A stretch of 64,000 bases of DNA. Source: Castanopsis chinensis. Its lineage: Eukaryota; Streptophyta; Magnoliopsida; Fagales; Fagaceae. Where the stretch lies: positions 4,274,001 through 4,338,000 of the forward strand of contig JAVQMG010000078.1 of NCBI GenBank assembly GCA_032878915.1, given 5' to 3'. Shown here in pieces: positions 32,730 to 44,673 of the stretch (positions are counted from its first letter, which is position 1; the number at the start of each line of letters is the position of its first letter). Under the pieces are notes generated by a model that was not told the origin of the DNA, searched no databases, and worked only from the letters and a program-made list of their open reading frames with translations. A program made the translations under genes and the position numbers.

Positions 32730-33827
32730 CACATTAAACATATTAGTGACTAATTACTATTAATAACAATACACATAAACATAAACATCAACAAAATAAC
32801 AATAAACATGAACATAAACAATAAAATTAATAATCATGATAACTGTGATGATGATACTTCTTGATTGTGAATGTGGTTTTCAAGCAATACCTTAAACCTG
32901 AAGCCTTCATTATTTTTTTTCATACCAATAATTATAGGTTGGCAAGGGTGCGTCCTAATATGGATAATTAATTATTCTTTCGTCATGCATTTTTGGCTGT
33001 AAGAATTTGGACTTTAAATGGTAAACCCAGCTAATTTGCTTGGCAATGAAAAATTGAATGAACTAGTTGATATCAATTTTGGTTGCATTTGTATTTGAGA
33101 AATAAGATAACATGTACAATTAAAAAAAAAAAAAAAAAAAGATTTCAAAGCATTGATGTCAGAGACAATTTTCTAAATTTGATGGCTGTTGGTGAGCATG
33201 ATGATTTTTAGGGACTACCATGTAAATCATGAAAATTATTTGAATTTTAAAAAGACAAAGCAGATATGTTGGCAACCGTAGCTCTTATGCCCCAATGTTG
33301 GAAAGGGAATAATTCTAGTGCAACAGCCCAGGGTAGGAGAGAAAAGCTCCCAGTATATACTATATTATAGATGTAGACCAACGCGGCAGGAAAAACATTT
33401 TCTAAGGTAATGAAAGCTGGCTTGAAATCTTTTTGAACTGTAAAGCTTGAGGGACACTAAAAACAAAATACCAGACGAACCATTCATTGAAAATAAAATT
33501 ATATGTAACCCAGCTAATTGCTAGATTACACCAAATTATGTTGTTGTGATAACAACAATCCAAGAGAAGTGCTAATCCTCAGCTTGTGTCTCCACAAGAG
33601 AACCAGAAAATTCTTCTTGCTCCTTACTCATAGGTGTTGATCCTCCACAAACATCAGCCTTTTTTAAATAAAATATCATTGAGGTAAACTTCCTCCATGA
33701 TTGAAGTCATTAATTTAGAATTCCACCCTATATTATAGCACACCAGCATCACATTGCTCTTTTTATCAACTCTAGTGTTTGTTAGTATGGTACAACCCCA
33801 CACATATAATGAAGGTTGTCATTGTAG

Positions 33828-33868
<41 letters not shown>

Positions 33869-34680
33869 AGAAACAACTATGTTAAATGTTATTGTAATTT
33901 TTAACGATAAAATCGAAGCAATAATTGCCAAAATAGTTAGAAAATGATAAAACACTTTGTCATATGTATGCTTCATCTTGCGGCTTCTTCAATATGTAAG
34001 TTGCCAAGATAAGGGTAATGACTCCAGGAAGCTATCCTATTTGGAATATTAACAAGGCAGATGCATCTCCATAGATGACCCCCTTATCCATAGATGACCC
34101 CTTTATGAACCCTCACCATTTGCATTTTTTTTTTCCATTTTTCTTTTTTGTATTTTTTACCATTATAGGAATTAAATTAAATTGAAAAATTTCTACTTAT
34201 ACTTTGACAAACTCTAGTTAGCCATAATATATTTTTGTTAAGTTGAGAATATTCTCTTGTGGTTAGGTCCTTTTTTTTCAATGATATATTTCACTAATGA
34301 GTGCTTTTTAAGAGGGCATAGTGTTATCGATAACATTACACATAAACATAAACCAAATAAAAATAAAAATCAACATAATTTAAAAAATATATATATCACC
34401 CTAAACTTCCAATGGTTGGCTGATATATCTTCAATTGTTAAATGAAAAACTTATTTTGAGTTAAAATAGAAGAAGATGAAAACAGAAGAAGATTAAAACT
34501 AATGATAATAATGATACTCCTTGATCGTAATTATGTTTTTAAGCAATACTCATAAGCCTCCATCGAAATGGTATTTCAAATAAAAATGAATAATAAAGAT
34601 TCAATGTTATATAAACATATGCGGCGAAATGCATCAAGAATAAAATTGGATAGGCATAAAATGCATGATTGTAGGTGTAA
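32730..34680. other. No gene recognised; AT-rich with a (TA)n run
   Basis: Contains (TA)n at 33830-33866, A and T runs and short unsupported frames. 32700-32850 continues the block similarity to 56635-56760. I see nothing else assignable. Confidence 0.4.
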
Positions 34681-34738
34681 GATATTTTAGTGAACCCCCC
34701 CCCCCCCTCCAATTCCATTAAAAACGAAATTGTTAATT

Positions 34739-35508
34739 GTTACTGTAAGGACACAATTCAAGCTTGGACCTAAATGCATAGAAGGGGCAGGCCCAAAAGG
34801 CCTAAAACAATGAAATTTGTAGAGTGTGGGTTTGAAACCTAGGTTACTTTGGACGTTGAAAGACAAAGACGTTGGGTTGGGTCCACAAATCACAAGCAAA
34901 GAACCTTCAATGTATCATAAGCTCTCCTTGGACGTAAGTCGAGGACTCTCTGTATTGATTTTACTTTGTTCTTAAAGACAATTTTGCAGTTCATCTCCCC
35001 CTCTGCAATGTTCTCTCCCCTTTCTATTTATATTCTCCTTCGTTCTTCCATTTCATCGAATCATCAATGCATATCCCTTTCCCATCTACCGCCTTCTCGA
35101 AATCTCCCCCCAATAGCTGTAAGGCTGATCACCATCATCTCAGATGTCACTTCTCCATTAATGCGGCCAGAGGGGTAGGTGCGAAGTCTTTAATGCGATG
35201 GTAGCAACTTTTTGCGATATGTTTCCCATTCGTACTCCCTTTCTGCATTCCTCTGGAGTACATCTTCACTTGTTGATCTTTCTAGATCATTCTTAAATAT
35301 CATGGCGTATCTTATGACCTTCACCTCAGTTAGCCAAGGATGCACCCCTCCTTGTACAATTCTAACTAGCCTCTACTCCAACAATGGGTTCGTGGGCCTT
35401 TAAGTTCGGTGTCTTTGTTGTCGCCAGACCCTCCTTGGACAACTTAATGCTCTCGAATCAGGCCCAAGGCCTAAAGACATGTTTTAATACTTCTATCCTC
35501 ACAGTTAT
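34739..35508 (+). mobile_element. Solo LTR with 5-bp target duplication inside a kinase pseudogene
   Basis: LTR 34744-35503 (760 bp) starts TGTAAGGACACAATTC and ends CCTCACA. The flanks are GTTAC (34739-34743) and GTTAT (35504-35508). The inverted paralogue near 57410 reads straight through this point, so it preserves the empty site. The LTR is more GC-rich than its surroundings. Frames at 34966-35581 lie within or across it and are not genes. Confidence 0.85.
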
Positions 35509-35760
35509 TGTTACATTTAAAGAAATATTAGACGCCACAAGAGAATTTGATGAGAATAGACTAATTGAGAGGAGTAGCTAGATATGTTTTTGATAGAATT
35601 CTTTCACAAGGTACCCTAGTTAGTGAAAACATATATTTGTACTCATACAGTATGCGTCCATTCGAAACTTTAACAAAATTTCAATCTCCCATTTTCACTC
35701 CAAAGTTATAGAATTAGTGGTTTTTTCTTTTATTAAAACATGACAGCATAAATAGTGTTT
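35504..35760 (+). pseudogene. LRR receptor-like kinase fragment (kinase N-lobe)
   Basis: Reads VTFKEILDATREFDENRLIE, the pre-kinase and glycine-loop entry seen in plant LRR receptor kinases ('TYKELLEATGGFDENRLIGSGS'). Then come a stop and a frameshift. A further frame near 35660-35720 gives RNF-KIS-like and SKVI text that fits the 'HRNLIRI...' segment. Only a few dozen codons survive, with no intact ATP loop, so it is non-functional. A second, inverted copy is at 57140-57445. Confidence 0.65.
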
Positions 35761-36049
35761 GTTACGAAATATGTAAGATACTGCTACTTAAATACGCTTG
35801 TTTCTGCAACCAAAAAAAAAAATCTAATTAGAAGTTCTCAGTGAATTATGAATCCCATCCCTTGGCATCAAATACTAAAAAATAGATATAAAGAATTAAA
35901 AAAATCTCAATGCAACCTATCTATTTGGTCAAGCAAAGAATCATAGTTTAATATATCTCAAATAAAAACAAAATCTGACAAAACATAAACGCTCAGTTGT
36001 GCTGTAATTATGTATCATGGTTTCCTAACACATAAAAAAAAAAGTGTAT

Positions 36050-36385
36050 ATATAAAAATTTAGTTACAAAATTAATTGTAATATAAGATTACAATATTAC
36101 TCAATAAAATAAAATTGACTGCATATTTTGAAATTCTAACCATTTAATACATGTTCTTTACGCTTTTAATACGCATGTAAAATTTTGTATCAAATGGATA
36201 CTATTTACTATATAATATATAAGTTTATATTTTATACACAATTTTAAACTACAAAAATTACAATTTAAACTATTTATTGATGACATAGTTATTGATCTTT
36301 AATTTTTTAGAAATTTTGTAAGTATGGAGGATATAAGAATAAGATGTAATCTAATTGTAGATTGTCAAAATTCACTTCTAATAAA
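36050..36385 (-). mobile_element. Diverged inverted relative of the (TA)n-targeting MITE
   Basis: The reverse complement of 26960-27260 matches much of this segment ('tacatgttct', 'tatcaaatggatactatttac', 'attgatgacat', 'aatgtaatct..tgtagatt'). The termini are eroded ('tagttac' near 36061). Confidence 0.55.
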
Positions 36386-37027
36386 AAGATATTGAATAAA
36401 ATTGTAGCCATGGACAGAGGTAGACTTGGACATTGGGATTTGGGAGGCAATGTCCTCCCCCCTAATTATTTTAATAAAAAATATTAGTATATATATAGCT
36501 ATTAATTTTAGCAATTTTGTTCAAAAGAATTACACTTACCCCCTTTTAACAATATCATTGATTAGTTTAAAGTAATGCTATAGTTGCAAGGTTTTTTACA
36601 ACATTTTTACAAAGTGTTGAGGTAATAAATTCTTATTGATTATCGTCTAGACCTACTACTCATATCACTTTTTTATTTACTAATAATCAATTACTACATT
36701 AGTAACTTGTTAAAAAAAAAAAAAAATGTAACTCTAGCATTTTCCTCTCTCTAAAGGCCATAAAAAATTTTATAGGTCCAAAATTTAAAACATATATATA
36801 AGCTTAAAAAAAATTAGATCAACAACAAAAATTACTAATAGTAAAGCTATTAGTGTACTATCACATACAACTTGCTTTGCATATATTTGGACATTGCTTT
36901 AAAGTAACAAGTAATGAGCACTCCAAAAATGTTAGGGAGGAGGGTATCTCCTAGGGCAGGGAAATTTCTCTTTTACTTTCTTTTATTTTATTTTTTATTT
37001 TTTTAATCATCAAGATAGACTTAATAG

Positions 37028-38433
37028 TATGGTTTTCATACCCGGACCATTCATTGAACTATAAAAAGAAGAGGTTCAAGATTGTTAAGGTCGAACCGAG
37101 ATTAAACTGAGGTCGAACTGTGATGACATCATAATTAATTTAATAATTATTAAAATATAAATAAATATATTATTTTTTTGAGAAGGATAAATAAATATAT
37201 TAAATTAGTATAAATAGAAAAGTTAAATTAAATGACCCAATTAAATATAGAAATCTATCTTTTAAATGTATTTTTCCATATCATAACTTTCACGGTTATG
37301 TTACAAAACCATGCTTAAGTTTTTATGTAACTTAATATGTAACTTAAGTTATTATATCGTAACTCTCAGTTAAGTTATGATATTTTTTCATTTTAACCCA
37401 TTATTATATCTTGAATATTTTGTCCTAATCAGCTCGAATCAGATGGGTTCAACTTACTCAAAAGTTCTCAACATACTTTTAGCAATTTCATATTTTGCAC
37501 ATGTAATGGAAATGCTTTTTGGGCTAAACAAATAAACCTTGGGCTTTGTGATTTAACTTAAAAGAAAACCTAAGTTGTTGTAATTGTTAGGTTCTTTGGG
37601 CCCAACATAAATAGCCCATTAGACATTAGTTGTGAATTGATGTGATGATACACTTGAAGCCTTCATTCTTCTTCGACAGTACACTAACTAGCACAGCACT
37701 TGGAATCTCTTGTTTAGGTGGGCGGACAGACCAATAAGGCAAATAAAGAAAAGTAAAGAGTATTAACATAAAATGAAAGTGCTCTCAACTTTCAAGAATG
37801 CGTTGGCAGCACTGTTCATAAAAAAAAAAAAAAAAAAAAAAAACCGTTGGCAGCACCCCTCCTCCACTTAAAGTGCTTCAAAGTTGGCATTTTACAGTTC
37901 AAAACTTCTATTTATTTCTTTCTTTGAAAGTTTCAGATGCAGTGCTCAAGACCTCAAGTGAATTTCTATTATTCTCTTCACTTGAGCATCCTCGGCTGTG
38001 TGCTTGTGAATTTCTGTTCTCTTCCTCCTTCTTCCTTTTTATTTTTTTATTTTTGTCATCAACTTCTTTCATTTTCTCTATCTCATGTTGCCCTCTCCTC
38101 TATCACTTGAGACAAAAGATGCAAACTTTATGGAGAGACACAAAATGGAAGATCTAAGAGCGGAAAGAGAAAGAATGCAAAGAGTAATAGACACGCAAGA
38201 AGAAGGAGGTTCAACCATTTAAAAATTTTTTTTTTTTTAATGCTTTGATCTAAACCGTGAAGACTGTGGACGGTTTTTAGACCTGGGCGGTTCAACCACG
38301 GTTCGAACGGTTTCATGCTTTTTATGCATAGAATGGTTCTTAGGGTTAAAAAACCAAATTAATGAGATTGAGAGGTTCATAGTTAACCAGGTCTGACCGC
38401 ACGGTCCAATCCAAGTTTGAAAACCATTTTCGA
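37028..38433. mobile_element. 1.4-kb TIR element inserted in a cluster block
   Basis: The 10-bp termini ATGGTTTTCA (37029-37038) and TGAAAACCAT (38418-38427) are exact inverted repeats. The sister loci 31020, 55195 and 29235 read 'gatagatttggtaaaag' without interruption. The interior holds 'ggttcaaccacggttcgaac'-type sequence, a poly(A) run (37820-37842) and no transposase. Target duplication is unclear ('aatag' before, 'gaaag' after). Confidence 0.7.
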
Positions 38434-39656
38434 AAGATTTGGTAAAAGAGAACTCTTTTTTTAGGGCGAAAAAAAATTAAAGAAAGAAAGAAAATAGAAA
38501 TATTTGATAGGCTAAGCAAGCCAACGAAATACGGCATTTTCTATCAGTCATATTGGGCCCAATTTTTAGACTGCCAAAATTGAAACCTAGGAAATAGAAG
38601 CTTCTATTTTAGACCATCTTCCTTTCACTCTTTGTAGGTGCCTTCACCAAGTTTGGAACTATAATCATCTGAATCATCATTTGGCTTTATTTGTGGGAAA
38701 CATGTAGTTGTCCAAGACAGAGATTGTATGTTTAATGACCCAAAAAATAAGCACTAGTAACTTAGTAACATATGTACTATATCACAATCTTCCTCACTTA
38801 AGCCCCTAAATTGTGATGCATGTAAGCTCAATTTATAAATAACGAAGGTTTTTAGTCTCAAATGTGATTTGATAATAGTTGATTTTTAATTATTTTTAAT
38901 ACATGGTGAACATTGAAAATGTATATTTTGAGTGATTGCTCGTTTTGATTTCATTTGATGAGTGTATGGTGAATTGTTAATATTGGACAATATGCATTAA
39001 TAGATAAATCTTTAAATCGTGCTGAAGGATGCTTAACACCTATCATCCCATAACTTAGCCTTCTAACTTAAATTTGTGACTATAGGCTATGTAGTCTTTT
39101 CCGTGTAACTATCATCCTTGGAGATTGTCAATAGGTCATAAAGACCTTGTAACATATTTTCTTGTAATCGATATAGTATTTTGTAAACTAAGATATATGT
39201 TACAAGTGGCGGTTTTATGTAAGAGAATCCATAATTCACTATTTCTTGAGTGCATTCAATTAGTCTTGATAATCTATAGTAAAATGATCATTACTAACTT
39301 CTACTAGATATTTTAAATTGCACACATTTAGATGCATTGCAAACTAGAGACGCAAAATTTTTCGATGGTATATACTTGCAGGGTAATATTCTTTAAGATA
39401 ATTGTAGAATAAATTTAGAAAATGAATTAAAAATGCTAAATAAGGTTCTTTAATACTTCACCAACTTGATTTTAATATTTATTAAGTTATTTGCTTGATC
39501 ATGGGACACACTGGTGTCATTTGTTTTCAGTCCACACCAATGTTTAACTATTATTTACAGAACTATAAATTTATGCTCACAGAAAAATAGGAAAGAAAAT
39601 ATATAGATAATGATTATGATATTATATAAAATATTTAGATTTGAAAAGGTGCAAAT

Positions 39657-40433
39657 TAAGAGCATGTTTGGATTGCATGAAAACTGAGTGATATCACTCA
39701 GTTTTCATGATCCATCATTCAAAATAAGTAGGGCCCGCAGAAGAGTAATTGTTTGGATTCTATAACTCAGTTTTCGTGACTCAGTTTCCATCACTCAATT
39801 CTCTGATTTTTGAGTGATGAGTTATGGAAACTGAAAACACATTTTAGCTGTTTTCAGTTTCCATAACTCATAACTCAATAGCATATTTATAATTAAATGC
39901 ACTTAGAGAGACCCACAGCTGCAACTTTTGACTGTTTGACTTTATTTATTTATTTTTTTCCTTTCTTCTCCTGGGTTCGGTCTTCAGCTCCGCTTCTTTC
40001 CTTTTTTTTTTTTTTCTTTTCCTTTCTTTTACTGGTTCCTGTCTTCAGCTTTTTTTTTTTTTCCCCTTCTTTTACAGGTTCGGTCTTCAGTTCTTTCTTT
40101 TTTTTTTCTTCTACTAGTACGGTCTTCAAAACTTCCTTCTTTTTTTCTTTTTTCTTTTTTTTTCTTCTTCTTTTAGTGGTTCGGTCTTCAGTGTTTTTTT
40201 TTTTTTTTTTTTTTTTTTTACTGGATTCGGTGAGTTTAGGTACTTAAAAAAAAAAAAAAAAAACTGAACTAAGTGACAAGTATGGGATTCACAAAAAGTG
40301 TGAAAAATATTGAGTGATGACAAGTGAGTGATGGTGCCAAACAGGTAGGGTATTTTAAGTGATGAGTGATGAGTGACGAGTGATGAGTGACAGAAATTGA
40401 ATGACATTTTTTTTTAAACCAAACAAGCCCTAA
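39657..40433. mobile_element. Harbinger-type MITE (771 bp) with TAA target duplication
   Basis: Termini GAGCATGTTTGG (39660) and, reversed, GGGCTTGTTTGG (ending 40430). TAA lies on both sides (39657-39659, 40431-40433). Sister blocks at 32408 and 56437 read 'gcaaattaaaagattttt' straight through. The interior has a 34-bp perfect palindrome (39676-39709) and a T-rich minisatellite around a GGTTCGGTCTTCAG core (39974-40220). The Phe-rich frame at 39897-40247 is a translation of T-runs. Confidence 0.88.
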
Positions 40434-40447
40434 AAGATTTTTGTCTT

Positions 40448-40458
40448 ATTCCTTCTTC

Positions 40459-40517
<59 letters not shown>

Positions 40518-40518
40518 C
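40448..40518. repeat. Long T-rich homopolymer
   Basis: About 60 T with two interruptions, where sister blocks have 10-20. Its length may be an assembly artefact. Confidence 0.9.
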
Positions 40519-40824
40519 TGACATGTGACATATAATTGGCCATTCTTCTAGGTCCTTCATGGTTTGAAGTTCAACGGTGAAAGTATTCTGTACAAATGGA
40601 TGGTGGCTTTCACTCCTCCTCTTATTCTCATAAACTGTAGGGAATTCTGTCAAATTGGGGGACAAACAGGACTGAACATGGCTTTCTTTTCTATGAATTA
40701 GTAGTATTCCTATTCTCATGCTTCCATATTGGCAAGATTTAAACAGAATCCATTATTTGATGCTAAAACTTTTAAGCGTTGAAATAATTCCAATGCATCT
40801 ATTTGATATCATTACAAAAGGTGG

Positions 40825-41520
40825 GGGTGATTATACACTTTCTTTCCTTGAAGATTGGAGAATAATACTCCCAAAATCGAAGGGAAAAAAATCATTTCCC
40901 CTTTTACATCCTAATTGACCAAATTTTGTTAAATTAATATGGGGTAATTACACTCCCTTTCTTCAGGTTTAGGAAAATAATGACACTCTACAATATCAAA
41001 CTTGATGGGAAAAAAAAAAAAAACGTTTTCCCCCCTTCACATCCAATTAACTAAATTTTGTTAAATTAATAACATTAAAATGTTGTGTGCTAACTTGCCA
41101 TTTGTTTAAGGGTAGATTCCAAAAATTATCCTTTATTTCATAATTAAAATTAATTGATTTAAATGTTTAATTAAATTTTATTTTTAAAATATTAAGTATG
41201 AAATTTTTGTATCATTATTTTTTCCCCCTTTTTTCAATGGGTTATAGAGAAATTTGACATTGCAGTTGTTTTGGTCCTTGATAATTGCATGCTTTTCTAA
41301 AGTTATCAGTTGTTTTATTAACAATGGCTAAACTTTTATAAATAGATTCTTATAGAAACTTAGAATATTTTGTTACTAATATAAACAAAATCGGAGAAGT
41401 GTTAATTTTTTCAAATCTCAAGAAAGGAGAGTGTAAGTTTGGAGTGGAGTGTCATTCCTCCAAATCTCAAGAGATGAGAGTATAATTCTCCCTAAAAAGT
41501 AATACCCCAATAGTAGTTTT
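40825..41520. repeat. Tandem duplication and inverted-repeat-like segment
   Basis: 40840-40940 repeats at 40943-41070 ('tacactttcttt', 'ccaaattttgttaaattaat'). Near 41405-41495 a 'tctcaagaaagga' unit occurs twice in roughly inverted relation to the first part. It could be a decayed MITE. No gene. Confidence 0.4.
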
Positions 41521-41699
41521 GCAAATGGAATCTCATGTTCAGTCCTTGAGTAACCTGTGGTCTTTGTTTCTCTCTGTTTGTTTGTCTTTTGAGTGTTTAT
41601 TTGTATTTTTCTTTAGTATAAATAATTAAATAAATAAACAGTAGAGTTTTAGGGTCTATTAATTTATGAAAATATTTCTTTTTTGATGTTCCAATGAAA

Positions 41700-42720
41700 G
41701 ATAGTAATCCAAGTGGCAGAAACTATAGGATTGGAATGAAAGCTTGTGTGATAAAGAGCTTTAATTGACAAAAATGTTTTGCGTTAAAGTGTTCGACAAA
41801 CCACAATGATGAAATGCATTGCATGTGTTAGTTGTTACCCTCATGTTGGTAACTAAATTACTAAATAACTTTTAGATGTGAGAAATAACTAAACATGACA
41901 TAATAAAAGTGTTGTATTTTAATACTTGTACTAGCTATTGGCCGTGCAATGCATGATTTTTTTTTTTAATAAAGTTTTTGTAATAACTAAAAAAAAAAAT
42001 ATATAATGAAGCGAACAAAATGGCTGTTTCTTTTTACGTCAAAGAAATCAGTTCCTTATTAATTTCTTTATCATTTTTATTTTAATAAAATCTTTCCCAA
42101 TTAACGATAGATTTGTTATCAATCTAATATGTGAAGTTTTGATTTGAAAGAAAAATGACAATGGAAATAGAGTTACGTCCATATTATAAAATTTAAAAAG
42201 AGAAAAGGTTAATGATGCTTAATTTTAAAGACAAAAAATCTTTTAAAAAATGGAAAGCAAAAAATTAGACATAGTAAGAAGAAATAAAGAATTTTGAGAT
42301 ATAATAATACTTAAAGATAAAGGTAAACAAAAATTTAACAATTATTGTCACTCATCTAATACACCTCCACCAATTATAATTCTTATGATAATAAACAAAA
42401 CGCATGATCCAAAAATCATAACAATCAATTGGAATAATTTGAATGTAGTCTTTAAATGAACTTCATTTCACAGTAACAGGCTAGGGTTGATGATGTCAAT
42501 CTTATTTAAAGGTACGTATCATAATCCATCTAGAAACAAAACATAAAACATGTTATGAGAAGATCACTATGTGGCTTTAATATTTAAATTAAACATACAA
42601 AAGTCAATGATTCCTTTAAATACACACACAAGGTCAAGGTAGAAAATACATTGCAAACTAAATTGAAAGTAGACTGACTTGTTGCATTTGCCTTCAAGTT
42701 CACAATGCACTGATACAAAA
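41700..42720 (+). repeat. Second copy of the 29300-30540 segment
   Basis: Same order of landmarks as 29300-30540, but without the SINE: 'aaataacttttagatgtgagaaataac' is continuous near 41863. Confidence 0.8.
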
Positions 42721-42775
42721 CAGAAATTTAGAGAAAATAAAAAAGTCCACGTCTAAATTAAAGTTAAGTGTATGG

Positions 42776-42779
<4 letters not shown>

Positions 42780-42810
<31 letters not shown>
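42780..42810. repeat. (TA)n microsatellite
   Basis: Alternating TA run of about 30 bp between the cluster segment and the tandem-repeat element. Confidence 0.95.
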
Positions 42811-42815
<5 letters not shown>

Positions 42816-42972
42816 TGACGAACCGGTAAAAGTGGATTTAAAAGGTAATTTGGATTTTAGCCGTTACAATCTTAAAAATAAAAAGGTTGGTAGGATTATC
42901 TTTTTTTAAATAACAAAAAGTATTCAACATAGTTTAACGCAAAAAAAAAAAAAAAAAAAAATTGTTTTATAT

Positions 42973-44673
42973 GGGTAATTCTACTGTACCCTTTCAAAAA
43001 AAGGAGGTACGGTACCCACTAGTAGGTAACCTGTTATATCAGGTTATTTTTTTCTTACATTTGACGGTTCCATCTTCACATTATGCAGTTCCAACATCAA
43101 ATATGACAGTTCTTTTCTCACATTTAGTGGTTCTCTTACTTTTTTTTCTCACATTTGACGGTTTCATTTTACATTGTGCAGTTGCAACATCATATATGAC
43201 AATTCTTTTTTCACATTGTGTGGTTTCTTTACTTTTTTCTCACATTTGACAATTTCATCCTCACGTTGTCCAGTTCTAATATCACATGTGATAGTTTTTT
43301 TTATCATATTGGGTAGTTCCCTTACTTTTTTTCTCACACTTGATGGTTCCATCTTCATATTGTGTAATTCCAATATCACATGTGATAGTTCTTTTCTCAA
43401 ATATGGTTGTTCCCTTACTTTTTTCTCTTACATTTGACGGTTCCATTCTCACATTATGCAATTCTAACATCACATGTGACAGTTCTTTTATCACATTGGG
43501 TGGTTCCTTTACTTTTTTTTTCACACTTTACAGTTTCATCCTCACGTTGTGTAGTTTTAACATCACATGTGACAATTCTTTTCTCACATTTGATGGTTTC
43601 CTTATTTTTTTCTCACATTTGACGGTTTTATTCTCACATTGTGCAATTCCAACATCACACGTGACAGTTCTTTTGTCACATTTGGAGGTTCCCTTACTTT
43701 TTTTTTTTTTTTTTTCCACATTTGACAGTTTTATTTTCACATTGTGTAGTTCCAATATTATATGTAACAGTTTTTTTGTTGCATTGGGTGGTTCCCTTAC
43801 TTTTTTCTTACACTTGACTGTTCCATCCTCACATTTTGCAGTTTTAACATCACATGTAACAGTTGTTTTCTCACATTTGATGGTTCCCTTAACTTTTTCT
43901 CACATCTGACGGTTTCATCTTTACATTGTGCAGTTCCAACATCACATGTGACAGTTCTTTTGTCACATTGGATGGTTTCCTTACTTTTTTCTCACATTTG
44001 CCAGTTTCATCTTCACATGTGACAGTTCTTTTGTTACATTGGGTGGTTCCTTTATTTTTTTTTTCTCATACTTGACAATTTTATCCTCATATTGTGCAAT
44101 TTCAATATCACATTTGATAGTTCATTTCTCACATTTGGTGGTTTTTTTACTTTTTTTTCTTACATTTGACGGTTTCATGCTCACATTGTGTAATTTCAAC
44201 ATCACATTTGACAGTTCTTTTGTCATATTTGGTGGTTCTCTTATTTTTTTTATCAAGTTTGATGGTTCCATTGTTATATTAAGCAGTACTAAGATCGCAT
44301 CTATTCTATTTTTGTCACATGTAATAGTTCTTTTCTCATATTTGGTGGTTTCCTTATTTTTTTCTCACATTTGACGGTTTCATTATTACATTGAGCAGTA
44401 CCAACATTACTTCTGACCGTACTTTTATCACATTCAATGGTACCCTATTTTTTCCTTACAATTGACGGTTCAATCGTTATAGTAAACACTACCAATATCA
44501 CATCTGACCATAATTTTACATTTAAGCTTGTTACTGAGGTCATTTTTTTACTTACTAATTACGGCTCATAGCAATAGTTTTATTTTTTTTAAGTTATTAA
44601 AAAATTTAGATCTAAAATAAAAAAATAAAAAAAAAAGCATCCCATGAAATTAGCCCAACCACAATAATTACCC
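42973..44673. mobile_element. TIR-flanked element carrying a 93-bp hierarchical tandem array
   Basis: The ends GGGTAATT (42973-42980) and AATTACCC (44666-44673) are inverted. Between them the 'TTGACGG' marker recurs at 43061, 43155, 43246, 43340, 43434, 43527, 43619, 43722, 43814, 43906, 43999, 44072, 44166, 44259, 44371 and 44462: 16 copies, mean spacing 93.4. Each unit is four sub-units of about 21-29 bp starting TCACAT. One interval is 73 and one is 112, i.e. one sub-unit lost or gained. As 93 is 3 x 31, open frames of up to 189 codons arise on both strands. I do not regard these as genes. Confidence 0.88.

Larger units (their letters stand above)
36840..40700 (+). repeat. Cluster block copy 3, interrupted by two insertions
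   Basis: Collinear with copies 2 and 4 after removing 37028-38433 and 39660-40430. On the minus strand 40690-40540 it retains the longest uninterrupted version of a conserved coding-like segment (SCLSPNLTEFPTVYENKRR, then FTVELQTMKDLEEWP). Confidence 0.8.

Noticed and set aside
34966..35581. Three plus-strand frames of 63-70 codons
   Set aside because: Fall within the solo LTR or cross its boundary. Only the kinase fragment after 35504 is meaningful.
39897..40247. 116-codon Phe/Ser-rich frame
   Set aside because: Translation of pyrimidine tracts inside the Harbinger-type MITE.
43340..43909. 189-codon open frame (and overlapping frames on both strands)
   Set aside because: It is a translation of the 93-bp tandem array. 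The period is divisible by three, so frames stay open by default. No domain, no start context.
43061..44530. CRISPR-like regular repeats
   Set aside because: Units are contiguous and degenerate with no unique spacers, in a plant nuclear genome.
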